In this document: positions 13,901-21,644 of the stretch, in pieces
Numbering within the stretch: the first letter of the stretch is position 1
Layout of the letters: each line of letters opens with the position of its first letter
Source of the DNA: an uncultured Bacteroidales bacterium
GTDB lineage: Bacteria > Bacteroidota > Bacteroidia > Bacteroidales > WCHB1-69
Reading direction: 5' to 3'
Length of the DNA stretch: 22,520 nt
Assembly (NCBI GenBank): GCA_937949745.1
Contig: CALECM010000003.1
Location: 1 to 22,520 of the forward strand
Made by a program: the position numbers and the translations under genes
The notes under the pieces: model-generated
Told to the model about the DNA's origin: nothing
Databases searched by the model: none
What the model saw: only the letters and a program-made list of their open reading frames with translations

Positions 13901-16822
13901 TTCGTGTGGAGGAATAACAGCACGGACGGAAATAATCCCCCGGCTACCATCGATAATTTAGTGATCAAAAACATAAATTGTTTCCCTCCCACCGCGCTAA
14001 CCTTTTCCGAACCTACTACTTTAAGTATTAAATTGACATGGACTCCCGCCAGGGAAACCGACAATGCATGGGAAGTGGTCTATGTTCCCGCAGGAACGGA
14101 CCCTGAAGAAGTCATTGCCGTAGAGGTTCAGGAAAATGAATATGTTTTCGGCGACTGGCAGGCAGGTGTTATTTATGATGTTTATGTACGTACCGTATGC
14201 GGTGACGGGGCAGACAAAAGCGACTGGTCCCAAAAAGTAAGTGCCAATATATTGTGTGATGCTGTAAGTACTTTACCCTGGACTGAGAATTTCGACAATT
14301 TTACTACAGGACAATTCCCTCCCTGTATGACACGGCCGTATATCCACGGACAAAACGGAATCGGATTTCCATCCGTTGAAGGTTCATCAAGCGAAGGACA
14401 TGGTCAAATATTGAAATTCAATTCCGATACGATTACTTTTGCGGTAACCCCTGCTTTCATTGATAATATAAAAGATCTGCAGATCTCTTTTGATCTGAAA
14501 AAAGAAAATCCGTACTCCGGATATTTTTATGTCGGTGTAATGACCGATCCTGCCGATTCTTCGACTTTTGTACCGGTACACCGGATCAATCCGTCGGATA
14601 ATGACTGGCATACCTATGATTTCCATTTCCTTAATTATGAAGGAAACGGAAGCTATATAGCCTTTAAACAAGAAGCAAGAATCTACAACAGATACTATTT
14701 CCTGGATAACATAGAAGTTACCAATGTCGTAACCTGCCGTAAACCTACCAATCTTATCGCGCTGGAAGAAAATATTACAGATGTACTGGTAAGCTGGTCG
14801 GATGACGGTGAAGGTACAAGCTGGCATGTAGAGTACGGACCGGAAGGATTTACACCCGGAACTCTGGAGCCGCTTACAGCTACGGATACGGTACTCAGGA
14901 TAACCGGGCTCGATCCCAATACCCGTTACGATTTTTACGTGGAATCCGTTTGCGGATACATAGGCGACCGTTCTGTTGCCGGTCATTTCATGACCAAACA
15001 GAATCCGCTTCCCGTGCCTTTTGCACTGGATTTTGAAGATGATGAAGAAAATAGTAATTGGGGATTCGCCAATTCGGGAATCAATAACTGGTATATAGAT
15101 TCTATAGGAAATGAGCCCACAGAACAGGGAAAAGTATTGTTTGTCTCCAACGACGGAACCCATCACACTTATAACATGAATAAGCGGGGTTATTCCTGGG
15201 CATATCGTGATGTATATTTTACACCGGCTTACGGATATGAACTCAGTTTTGACTGGATAGGAAAAGGAGAACTTGATCCGGATGGCGATCCTGCGGATTA
15301 CATGCAAATTTATATAGGAGAACCGGTTCAGGTGGATGGCGATTCTACCTCGGCAATTTATACGGTTCCCGGAAACGCGGTACCGATCAACCCGGAGTCC
15401 GTTTTCTACAGGCAAAATAGCTGGATTAGTTATGAAGCGCTTCTGGATGAAAGTTTTTCCGGAAAAACCCAAAGATTCTATTTCTTATGGCGCAACGACT
15501 ACGCTTTAGGCGAAAATCCACCGGCGGCCGTAGATAATTTTTCCATCCAAAGTATTACCTGTTTACCTCCAGTTGTTCTGCGTGTGGATGACATATCCGT
15601 AACTACCGCAGATATCAGTTGGACTCCGGTTTCGGAAAACGATACGGAATGGGAAGTGATCTATGTGGAATCCGGAACGCCGATGGAACAGGGAACTAAA
15701 GTCCATGCTTCGGATACGGCTTTGACTTTGCCTGATTTAACTGCCGAAACTTATTACGATATTTATTTAAGAACGATTTGCGGCGAAGGCGATACCAGCG
15801 ACTGGAACGGACCTTTTACTTTCCATACGGAATGTGGTCCTATCACCAGCCTGCCGTGGAGTGAGAATTTCAACAATCATCCTTTGCATTCTTTCCCGAC
15901 TTGTATGTACCGTCCGCTTACTTTCGACGATTGTCCTAAAATTTTAGAATATGATTCAGAGCCTATACTGTTCTTCAGGTCACAGAATGAAACGTTTGCC
16001 GTTACTCCACGCTTTGAAGAAGATATCGAAAACCTGAAGATCACTTTCGATCTGGAAGGAGAAGGACCGGATGCCGGAAAATTTATAGTAGGCGTTATGT
16101 CGGATCCGAATGACATTTCCACGTTTAGTCCGGTAAGGACTATAACTTCTCCAACCCGGGATCGTATTTACCATCCTTATGAAGTAAGGTTCACTCAGAA
16201 CAGCGGCCAGGGGCAATATATCGCTTTCAAACATGAAACTGTGAAATCGAATTATTACTACCGCCTGGATAATATCGTGGTAAGTTATAACGAAGACAGG
16301 GATTCTTGTCCTGAACCCACGGATTTGCGTATAAATACTAACGGAAATTCTGTTGAAGTCAGCTGGACCGTAGGTGGAAATGAAACAAGCTGGGAGATAG
16401 ATTATAAGATAGTGGATGATGCCAATTTCACTTCCGCCACTACTTATGCAAATAGTTATACGATTCCCAATATCATAACCGATACGACTTATTATGTAAG
16501 GGTAAGAGGTATTTGCGGTTCGAATTATACCAGCGAATATATTGATACCTTATTTAAGATAAACACTATTGGAATCGATGAAATCGATCTGACGAACTCC
16601 GTTTCTGTTTTCCCGAATCCTGCAAGCAGCATACTCAAAATCAGAAGTACAGTTCCCTTTAAAACAATTGAAATCCTGAATATCGCCGGCCAGGTTATTT
16701 ATACGAATAGCTGGACGAACGAAAATATGGATATCGATGTCTCCTCTTTTAATTCAGGACTTTATTTTATCCGTTTGAAAGGATCCGAGGGAATCGTCAA
16801 TAAGAAGTTCATAAAAGATTAA
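10940..16822 (+). CDS. Giant T9SS-exported repeat protein (jelly-roll and fibronectin III domains)
   Basis: Length 1960 residues. A signal peptide covers about 1-20 (cleavage likely after IQA). Modules then alternate. J-A domains start at Cys46, 579, 1106 and 1632 (pattern C..I/V..LPW..NF, later P.CM). Fn3-A domains start at Cys211, 734, 1266 and 1790. J-B domains start near Asp313, 834 and 1364 (DFED...WGFxNSGxNxWYI). Fn3-B domains start at Cys489, 1014 and 1541. J modules resemble 'choice-of-anchor J'/cleaved-adhesin domains, which are carbohydrate- or protein-binding jelly rolls in related phyla. A type-A T9SS sorting domain ends the protein (about 1880-1960: VFPNP from 1890, GLYFIRL, KKFIKD). 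Expected place: cell surface or secreted. Role probably adhesion or matrix binding; the ligand is unknown. A strong terminator follows. Confidence 0.88.
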   Translation: MKKLTLIVLCLTGLLLSIQAGPANPKKIVPYGNEESKAVIRLQEDCSPITELPWVQNFDEDVAKTIPECMYRPSPNGISATDTFPSIISSTSNAYSQPNSLKFNSNLITFVVTPQFAYDVTDLEISFRLKKDNNNNTQGKIVLGVFTDPTDTNTFTPLHTIEPSDREWHLYELDFREYEGDGRYIGFKHHSRYDNRYYFLDDIIIKAYSPCKRPTQLAMVSSGPTEASLSWVENGAAISWDIEYDTAGFTLGEGRFDASTHDGPYITLNQNLLPDTRYDFYVRSNCGTEYGEWSFAGHFMTTQIPATTPYLSDFEDDNENLAWGFANSGKNDWYIGYAVNNTEGGAQSLYISKDGENHQYNSSTSVSWAYRDIYFAPAREYEISFDWKVKGDYDYFYSDYMRILIGDPVPVFGGTSSSGIQIPTGATFLDGNNDNYFVAKTAWTTYRRVLDESYSGKTKRIYFLWVNSGGGVHNPPAVIDNLVINSVMCYPPTASVDGSTPNTISVSWEPENENDSWWEVACVPAGAAIDPENVTQTDLLSHTFTGLNSGSLYDIYIRTLCIDDSYSEWSAKTTSNTGCEAVSIPWTENFDGLTGTKQLPVCMTKHNPYNGYPASSTNSHSGQYSLNFIANTITYAVTPEFELPVKDLQISFWLKRYGGSSGTFTVGVMTDPNDINTFTPIHVITPLDNDWNYYDFNFSSYTGPGHYIAFKQEAEIANRDYWLDDIEVNEYSVCPRPSHLTVNEIGYQEVNVSWNGNGNSGSWTVVYGEPGFNPDEAADYFTAQDTFLTLSSLTAGTVYEFYVRADCDEGTGIWSPKGTFTTNLVPFVVPFICDFEDPAQNDNWGFGNSGINDWYIGDLANNTEGGVNALYVSKDGLVHRYDSLRSCHSWAYCDVYFTPGEEFQLSFDWMGRGEYSYGTPSGPWDYMNIIIGDPVSVTGSSNNYFDFPAGEILSVNSTTDYFLGQEEWTRYSTILSGNYSDQTKRIYFVWRNNSTDGNNPPATIDNLVIKNINCFPPTALTFSEPTTLSIKLTWTPARETDNAWEVVYVPAGTDPEEVIAVEVQENEYVFGDWQAGVIYDVYVRTVCGDGADKSDWSQKVSANILCDAVSTLPWTENFDNFTTGQFPPCMTRPYIHGQNGIGFPSVEGSSSEGHGQILKFNSDTITFAVTPAFIDNIKDLQISFDLKKENPYSGYFYVGVMTDPADSSTFVPVHRINPSDNDWHTYDFHFLNYEGNGSYIAFKQEARIYNRYYFLDNIEVTNVVTCRKPTNLIALEENITDVLVSWSDDGEGTSWHVEYGPEGFTPGTLEPLTATDTVLRITGLDPNTRYDFYVESVCGYIGDRSVAGHFMTKQNPLPVPFALDFEDDEENSNWGFANSGINNWYIDSIGNEPTEQGKVLFVSNDGTHHTYNMNKRGYSWAYRDVYFTPAYGYELSFDWIGKGELDPDGDPADYMQIYIGEPVQVDGDSTSAIYTVPGNAVPINPESVFYRQNSWISYEALLDESFSGKTQRFYFLWRNDYALGENPPAAVDNFSIQSITCLPPVVLRVDDISVTTADISWTPVSENDTEWEVIYVESGTPMEQGTKVHASDTALTLPDLTAETYYDIYLRTICGEGDTSDWNGPFTFHTECGPITSLPWSENFNNHPLHSFPTCMYRPLTFDDCPKILEYDSEPILFFRSQNETFAVTPRFEEDIENLKITFDLEGEGPDAGKFIVGVMSDPNDISTFSPVRTITSPTRDRIYHPYEVRFTQNSGQGQYIAFKHETVKSNYYYRLDNIVVSYNEDRDSCPEPTDLRINTNGNSVEVSWTVGGNETSWEIDYKIVDDANFTSATTYANSYTIPNIITDTTYYVRVRGICGSNYTSEYIDTLFKINTIGIDEIDLTNSVSVFPNPASSILKIRSTVPFKTIEILNIAGQVIYTNSWTNENMDIDVSSFNSGLYFIRLKGSEGIVNKKFIKD
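11075..16566 (+). repeat. 3.5 tandem copies of a four-domain unit within the giant protein gene
   Basis: Unit starts, marked by the J-A cysteine codon, are at 11075, 12674, 14255 and 15833. Spacings are 1599, 1581 and 1578 bases (533, 527 and 526 codons). Each full unit is J-A, Fn3-A, J-B, Fn3-B. The fourth stops after Fn3-A and runs into the sorting domain. The copies are clearly related as protein but diverged as DNA, so the duplications look old. Unit boundaries are set by conserved residues, not by alignment. Confidence 0.85.
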
Positions 16823-16887
16823 AAGTAATCTATTGCAAGCACTTTAAGTAAACAGTGCTGAACTTTTAAAAAAAGAAACTGTTTTTT

Positions 16888-16915
16888 ATGGGGAGATAAA
16901 GTCTCCCCATTTTTT
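16888..16915 (+). terminator. Intrinsic terminator after the giant repeat protein gene
   Basis: ATGGGGAGA (16888-16896) and TCTCCCCAT (16902-16910) form a perfect 9-bp stem with loop TAAAG, followed directly by a T-run (16911-16915). It lies 65 bases past the stop at 16822. This is the clearest terminator in the window and separates the giant gene from the adaptor-protease pair. Confidence 0.9.
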
Positions 16916-16995
16916 ATATATAATTATAATTCAGGCGCGGAACGTCCCTTTAAACTTATTACTGCAAATTTTGTCTTTAACTTCCATAGTTTTAC

Positions 16996-17003
16996 TACTT
17001 TTG
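16996..17003 (+). promoter_or_regulatory. -7 element of the adaptor-protease operon
   Basis: TACTTTTG then C lies 38 bases before the ATG at 17042. A possible -33 TTTG is at 16970-16973 with a 22-base gap, one more than the usual range. Confidence 0.55.
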
Positions 17004-17041
17004 CGTTTTATTCCGGAATTATATACGAACGGTAAATAATA

Positions 17042-18121
17042 ATGAAAAAAAGAACGAGAATAATTATAATCATCGCCATTATTGTCTTAATAATGGGCAT
17101 TATTTTCTTTCCTAAAATACGATCCCTTTTTGCTGATCCCGTGGAAGAACCCCCTGTGGATACGGCCCAGAGAAGATCCCCGTTAGGGGTTAACGCCATC
17201 ATTCTGGATTACGATACGCTGACAGATGTATTCCGTACCAAAGGTATACTGATGCCGGATGAGGAAGTGGACCTTTCTTTTGAAACATCCGGTAAGATCA
17301 CTAAAATTTATTTTAAAGAAGGCGCCAGGGTTCAACAGGGAGAATTACTGGCTACCGTAAATGATGAAACTTTACAGGCCGAATTAAAAATATTGAAGAC
17401 ACAATTGCCGCTTGCCGAAGAAAGAGTTTTCAGGCAGCAATCCCTATATGAAAAAGATGCGGTGAGTAAAGAAAATTTTGAATCCGTAACTACAAACCTG
17501 GAAAAACTTAAAGCGGATATTGAACTGGTGAACGCAAGAATCAGACAGACGGAACTACGTGCGCCCTTCGACGGTGTGATGGGTTTGCGGCTGGTAAGTG
17601 AAGGAACTTATGCATCTCCGACGACCATCATATCCAGGTTGACCAAAGTTACTCCCTTAAAGCTTGAATTCTCTGTGAATGAAAAACAGGTGAATGAGAT
17701 CAGGCCGGGAACTAAATTGAATTTTACCGTTGAAAACGATCCGGGCGTTTACCAAGCAACCGTATATGCCGTGGAATCCAAACTGGATGAAAAAACACTG
17801 TCGATGAAAGTGCGGGCTTTATATCCTAATACCAATGGACGCCTCAAACCGGGGCATTCCGCTACGATCGAAATCCAGTTGCAGGAAATTTTGAATACCA
17901 TTGTCATTCCCAGTATCTCCACCATAGTGGAAATGGGAAACAGCATGGCTTATGTATATAAGAACGGTGTGGCCCGACAAGTGGATGTTACCAAAGGAAT
18001 GCGTACGGCATCCTCGGTCCAGATCCTGGACGGCTTAAATGCGGGTGATACCTTACTGGTTAGCGGCGTGATGCAACTCAGGGACGGTATGCCGGTAAAT
18101 ATTAACCTACTCCAAAAATAA
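17042..18121 (+). CDS. RND/HlyD-type efflux periplasmic adaptor (membrane fusion protein)
   Basis: Links an inner-membrane pump to an outer-membrane channel. The 359 residues begin with an uncleaved-looking membrane anchor (about 6-24) and no lipobox. The layout is the usual folded-back one: lipoyl half (about 80-107, GKITKIYFKEGARVQQGELLATV), coiled-coil hairpin (about 108-170), second lipoyl half (about 170-190, LRAPFDGVMGLRLVSEGTYAS is the signature area), beta-barrel (about 205-282) and membrane-proximal domain (about 283-355, ending LVSGVMQLRDGMPV). Such genes are normally followed by an RND pump and a TolC-like channel. Here a protease gene comes next after 19 bases. The pump is either elsewhere or lost. 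Confidence 0.93.
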   Translation: MKKRTRIIIIIAIIVLIMGIIFFPKIRSLFADPVEEPPVDTAQRRSPLGVNAIILDYDTLTDVFRTKGILMPDEEVDLSFETSGKITKIYFKEGARVQQGELLATVNDETLQAELKILKTQLPLAEERVFRQQSLYEKDAVSKENFESVTTNLEKLKADIELVNARIRQTELRAPFDGVMGLRLVSEGTYASPTTIISRLTKVTPLKLEFSVNEKQVNEIRPGTKLNFTVENDPGVYQATVYAVESKLDEKTLSMKVRALYPNTNGRLKPGHSATIEIQLQEILNTIVIPSISTIVEMGNSMAYVYKNGVARQVDVTKGMRTASSVQILDGLNAGDTLLVSGVMQLRDGMPVNINLLQK

Positions 18122-18140
18122 ACTGATAAAAATTAAAGAT

Positions 18141-19757
18141 ATGAAAAAAATTATCGTACTCATAGGAATATTAATTACTATATTCACATGTAAAGCACAA
18201 TCTGAGACCGACCAGGTTATCCTGCATGTTAAGAAGAATTTTGTAAACGAAGAACTCATTAAACCCGGAATATCGACGGGTAATGCCGGAATCGACAGTA
18301 TTAATCGATTTTATAATGCCATAAATGTTAAAAAGGTCTTCCTGGGAAAAGAAAAAGAACGCTGCAGCTATGTGGTAAAATTTCCGGAAGGCACTGATCT
18401 CAGGGAAATCCTCTTAAGTTATGAAAAAACAGGAGTTATCGAATACGCCGAACCCGATCATATCTTAAGTATCCATGGCTTTACCGTGGTTCCTAATGAT
18501 GAATATTATCCCCTGCAGTGGTCGTTAAAAAACAACGGGGACTTTCCGATTACCAATTCACGCGCCGGCGCCGATATCGATATGGAAAACGGTTGGGATA
18601 TTGAAACCGGAAGCAGCGATATTATCGTAGCCGTGATCGACGCGGGCATAAAACTGGATCATCCGGAATTCGAAGGAAGGATATGGATCAACCAGGAAGA
18701 AGTAGCGGGCAACGGAAGCGATGACGATGGGAACGGCTTTGTCGATGATATTTATGGATGGAATTTTGCCTATGATAATAATGATGTTACCGATGACAAC
18801 GGACATGGAACGGCCGTGGCAGGTGTTATCGGAGCCAATGGGAATAATGGTATCGGCTTTGCCGGAGTAGACCTGAATTGTAAGATCATGACCGTTAAAG
18901 CGATGGATGAGGAAGGTAGAGGTTATTCCTCGTGGACGGCACAGGCTGTTTACTACGCAGCCATTAAAGGCGCCCATATCATCAATATGTCACTTGGTGG
19001 ATTCGGAAATGAAAGATCACTGGAAGAAGCCATAGGTTTTGCTTACTTCAACAACGTGACACTCGTAGCGGCTATGGGTAATGAAAATATCGGAACTCCG
19101 CAATATCCGGCCGCTTACGAATACGTTATCGCAGTCGGCGCCAGTAATCCTATCGACCGCAGGGCAAATCCTTTTTACGGGACCAGACCGCCGTCAGGAA
19201 GCAGTTACGGATCGCATATATCCGTGATTGCACCCGGTGATTGTATTTATGTGCTGGACTACCGGTCTAATAATAATTATGGAGAATTTATGAGCGGAAC
19301 TTCTTTCGCGTCTCCCATAGTAGCGGGAATCGCATCTTTGCTTAAAGCCCAGGACAGAACCCGGACTCCGGACGATATCCGGGCGCTTATTGAAAATAAC
19401 TCTGAAGACCGGGTAGGACATCCCAATGAAGATCTTCCGGGATGGGACCAGTATTACGGCCACGGACGTGTCAATGCTTACCGTTCCCTTGCCAACGTAA
19501 CCAATTCCATCGCTGATCCCGGCGAAAACTCACCGAAAATAACGGTTTTTCCAAATCCGTCCAATGAACAGGTATCGGTAATCGTGCCTCCGCAGGTTAA
19601 TCAACTGCGGTTATTAAATTCAGTGGGCCAGACTTTAGATATCCGAAATACCGAAGGCGGTTCGCGTGAAGAATTTGTCATTGAAAATCCGGGACTATAC
19701 CTTATCCAGGCTTTCTCCGGAAATGATATTTATACGGCTAAAATCGTAATTCAATAG
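18141..19757 (+). CDS. Subtilisin-like serine protease (S8) with T9SS sorting domain
   Basis: Secreted endopeptidase, 538 residues. A signal peptide covers about 1-20 (KAQ before the cut). A propeptide of about 95 residues resembles the I9-type inhibitor (SYVVKFPEGTD, GVIEYAEPDHIL). The catalytic domain spans about 120-450 with all active-site residues: Asp167 (VIDAG), His222 (NGHGT), oxyanion Asn314 (MGNEN) and Ser388 (SGTSFASP). An Asp/Asn-rich loop (DDDGNGFVDD, about 194-203) looks like a calcium site. The last 80 residues are a type-A T9SS domain (VFPNPSNEQ at 469-477, GLYLIQAF). Start ATG is at 18141, 19 bases after the adaptor stop, with no promoter between, so the two are probably co-transcribed. 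Substrate unknown. Confidence 0.94.
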   Translation: MKKIIVLIGILITIFTCKAQSETDQVILHVKKNFVNEELIKPGISTGNAGIDSINRFYNAINVKKVFLGKEKERCSYVVKFPEGTDLREILLSYEKTGVIEYAEPDHILSIHGFTVVPNDEYYPLQWSLKNNGDFPITNSRAGADIDMENGWDIETGSSDIIVAVIDAGIKLDHPEFEGRIWINQEEVAGNGSDDDGNGFVDDIYGWNFAYDNNDVTDDNGHGTAVAGVIGANGNNGIGFAGVDLNCKIMTVKAMDEEGRGYSSWTAQAVYYAAIKGAHIINMSLGGFGNERSLEEAIGFAYFNNVTLVAAMGNENIGTPQYPAAYEYVIAVGASNPIDRRANPFYGTRPPSGSSYGSHISVIAPGDCIYVLDYRSNNNYGEFMSGTSFASPIVAGIASLLKAQDRTRTPDDIRALIENNSEDRVGHPNEDLPGWDQYYGHGRVNAYRSLANVTNSIADPGENSPKITVFPNPSNEQVSVIVPPQVNQLRLLNSVGQTLDIRNTEGGSREEFVIENPGLYLIQAFSGNDIYTAKIVIQ

Positions 19758-19790
19758 TATAAATTATCATATACTTAACATTCCCTGTTG

Positions 19791-19823
19791 AAGATACGAG
19801 CGACTGACAATTTCTCGTATCTT
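19791..19823. repeat. 10-bp inverted repeat overlapping the ahcY promoter
   Basis: AAGATACGAG (19791-19800) and CTCGTATCTT (19814-19823) are exact reverse complements with a 13-base spacer. The right arm contains most of the ahcY -7 element. It could be an operator for a dimeric regulator, or a terminator hairpin for the protease gene ending at 19757. The stem is followed by TGCATTTG, a poor U-tract, which favours the first reading slightly. Confidence 0.55.
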
Positions 19824-19825
19824 TG
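19818..19825 (+). promoter_or_regulatory. ahcY: -7 element of ahcY
   Basis: TATCTTTG then C lies 37 bases before the ATG at 19863. No TTG is found at the normal -33 distance; the nearest is at 19788-19790, 27 bases away. The short leader leaves no room for a SAM or SAH riboswitch. Confidence 0.6.
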
Positions 19826-19862
19826 CATTTGTATTTATTTATGAACCTTAAACAGAATTATT

Positions 19863-21272
19863 ATGACTGATTACGAATTGAAGTACAAAATTGCAGACAT
19901 CGGCCTGGCGGAATGGGGAAGAAAAGACATTGAGGTTTCCTCGAAAGAGATGCCGGGTTTGATGGCTATCAGGGAAAAGTATGCGGCTTCGAAACCTTTG
20001 AAAGGTGTCCGTATTTCCGGATCTTTGCACATGACCGTTCAAACCGCGGTATTGATCGAAACCCTGGTTGAATTGGGAGCCGATGTACGGTGGTGTAGTT
20101 GCAACATTTTTTCCACACAGGATCACGCGGCAGCAGCAGTTGCGGAGCGTGGCGTTCCCGTTTTTGCCTGGAAAGGCGAATCGTTGGAAGATTACTGGTG
20201 GTGCACCAATCAGGCGCTCGCTTTCCCGGGAGGATTGGGACCGCAACTGATCGTGGACGACGGCGGAGATGCAACTTTACTGATCCATACCGGATATAAG
20301 GCGGAGGAAGATCCTTCCGTCCTTGATAAAGAACCGGCTAATGATGAAGAGAGAATAGTTTTACAGACTTTAAAAAATATATTGAAAGAAGATCCGCAGC
20401 GTTGGCACAGGACCGTGGCTTCCCTGAAAGGTATTTCGGAAGAAACCACTACCGGTGTTCATCGTCTTTACCAGATGATGGAGCGGGGTGAATTACTCGT
20501 GCCGGCTATTAACGTGAATGATTCGGTTACCAAATCGAAATTTGATAATAAATACGGTTGCAGGGAATCCCTTGCAGACGGAATCAAACGGGCCACAGAC
20601 GTGATGATAGCGGGAAAAGTAGTGGTAGTTTGCGGTTACGGAGATGTAGGCAAAGGATGTGCGCAATCCATGCAATCATACGGCGCTCGTGTAATTGTGA
20701 CGGAAATCGATCCTATATGTGCCCTGCAGGCGGCCATGGAAGGATTTGAAGTGAAAACCGTGGAAGACGCTCTTCCGGAAGGAAATATTTATGTAACCAC
20801 CACCGGTAATTGTGATGTCCTTACGGCAGAACATTTATATAATATGAAAGATCAGGCTATCGTATGTAATATCGGACATTTCGATAATGAAATACAGGTG
20901 GCACAATTCGAAGCCATGCCGGGAATCAGGAAAAGAACCATCAAGCCGCAGGTAGATGAGTATATTTTCCCCGACGGCCGTTCCATATTTATATTGGCGG
21001 AAGGCAGGTTGGTGAATTTAGGTTGCGCGACCGGACATCCTTCTTTCGTAATGAGTAATTCGTTCACTAACCAGGTGATGGCACAACTCGACCTCTGGGA
21101 AAATAATTACGAAGTAGGTGTTTATCGCCTGCCGAAAATCCTGGACGAAGAAGTGGCACGTCTTCACCTTGAAAAAATCGGCGTAAAACTTACTGAATTA
21201 ACGCCGCAACAGGCGGAATATATTAATGTGCCGGTTTCCGGTCCGTATAAATCTGATGATTATCGGTACTAA
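19863..21272 (+). CDS. ahcY: S-adenosyl-L-homocysteine hydrolase
   Basis: Cytoplasmic NAD-dependent enzyme that splits S-adenosylhomocysteine into adenosine and homocysteine, removing a product that inhibits methyltransferases. The 469 residues fit the bacterial form with its extra segment (about 146-185). Visible landmarks: SLHMTVQTA with His56, CNIFSTQDHAAAA (80-92), DDGGD (132-136), NDSVTKSKFDN with the catalytic Lys224/Asp228 pair, the NAD loop GYGDVGKG (258-265), NIGHFDNE, LVNLGCATGHPSFVMS and the C-terminal KSDDYRY, close to the family's usual KxDxYRY ending. It stands as a single-gene unit with its own promoter and a terminator. No luxS or metK gene is nearby. Confidence 0.98.
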   Translation: MTDYELKYKIADIGLAEWGRKDIEVSSKEMPGLMAIREKYAASKPLKGVRISGSLHMTVQTAVLIETLVELGADVRWCSCNIFSTQDHAAAAVAERGVPVFAWKGESLEDYWWCTNQALAFPGGLGPQLIVDDGGDATLLIHTGYKAEEDPSVLDKEPANDEERIVLQTLKNILKEDPQRWHRTVASLKGISEETTTGVHRLYQMMERGELLVPAINVNDSVTKSKFDNKYGCRESLADGIKRATDVMIAGKVVVVCGYGDVGKGCAQSMQSYGARVIVTEIDPICALQAAMEGFEVKTVEDALPEGNIYVTTTGNCDVLTAEHLYNMKDQAIVCNIGHFDNEIQVAQFEAMPGIRKRTIKPQVDEYIFPDGRSIFILAEGRLVNLGCATGHPSFVMSNSFTNQVMAQLDLWENNYEVGVYRLPKILDEEVARLHLEKIGVKLTELTPQQAEYINVPVSGPYKSDDYRY

Positions 21273-21291
21273 TATAATTTATTTGTAGCTT

Positions 21292-21321
21292 AATTTTATT
21301 CATATTTAATTGAATAAAATT
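21292..21321 (+). terminator. AT-rich hairpin, candidate ahcY terminator
   Basis: AATTTTATTCA (21292-21302) and TGAATAAAATT (21311-21321) form a perfect 11-bp stem with an 8-base loop, 20 bases after the ahcY stop. It is followed by TAATTTG, so the T-tract is poor, and the stem is AT-rich. Position supports a terminator more than its strength does. Confidence 0.5.
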
Positions 21322-21353
21322 TAATTTGGGTGCAATTATATTGAAATTTTCTA

Positions 21354-21361
21354 TATATTTG
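21354..21361 (+). promoter_or_regulatory. -7 element of the DUF2089-Yip1 operon
   Basis: TATATTTG then CATCC lies 19 bases before the ATG at 21381. A TTTG at 21325-21328 is 25 bases away, too far for a normal -33 element. Confidence 0.55.
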
Positions 21362-21380
21362 CATCCAAATTTATATTACA

Positions 21381-21644
21381 ATGTTACCTGTTTATTGTCC
21401 CAGTTGCCGGGCACAACTCAAAGTCAAAAGCCTGAAATGCGAAAAATGCGAAACGGAAGTGACCGGTTCGTATGAATTACCCGTATTGGCGCTTCTTCCT
21501 CCGGAAGACCAGGAATTCATCCTTATGTTCGTGAAAAACAGCGGAAGTTTAAAAGAGATGGCGTCTTATCTGAAGCTCAGTTATCCTACGGTGAGAAATA
21601 TGTTAAACGAAATCATTCAAAAAATTGAAAATTATGAAAAATAG
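21381..21644 (+). CDS. DUF2089-type zinc-ribbon / helix-turn-helix protein
   Basis: Small protein of 87 residues. The N-terminus is a zinc ribbon with two CxxC knuckles, Cys6/Cys9 (CPSC) and Cys20/Cys23 (CEKC). The C-terminal half (about 41-80) reads as a helix-turn-helix: PPEDQEFILMFVKNSGSLKEMASYLKLSYPTVRNMLNEI, the usual DUF2089 pattern resembling sigma region 4 or a short transcriptional regulator. It probably binds DNA; this is inferred. It overlaps the downstream membrane-protein gene by 11 bases, so the two are translationally coupled and probably work together. Confidence 0.85.
   Translation: MLPVYCPSCRAQLKVKSLKCEKCETEVTGSYELPVLALLPPEDQEFILMFVKNSGSLKEMASYLKLSYPTVRNMLNEIIQKIENYEK

Noticed and set aside
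14387..15472. 361-codon open frame on the minus strand inside the giant repeat gene
   Set aside because: Fully antisense to well-conserved repeat domains, no promoter, and translation shows no recognisable domain. Long shadows are common opposite repetitive genes.
11075..16566. Tandem repeats as a CRISPR or satellite array
   Set aside because: The period is about 1.58-1.60 kb, in frame and diverged; it reflects protein domain duplication.
19756..19775. 6-bp AT-only inverted repeat at the protease stop codon as a terminator
   Set aside because: Too weak and without a T-run; AT-rich DNA produces such pairs by chance.
19826..19862. SAM or SAH riboswitch before ahcY
   Set aside because: The predicted leader is only about 30 bases and has no fold, too short for any known aptamer.
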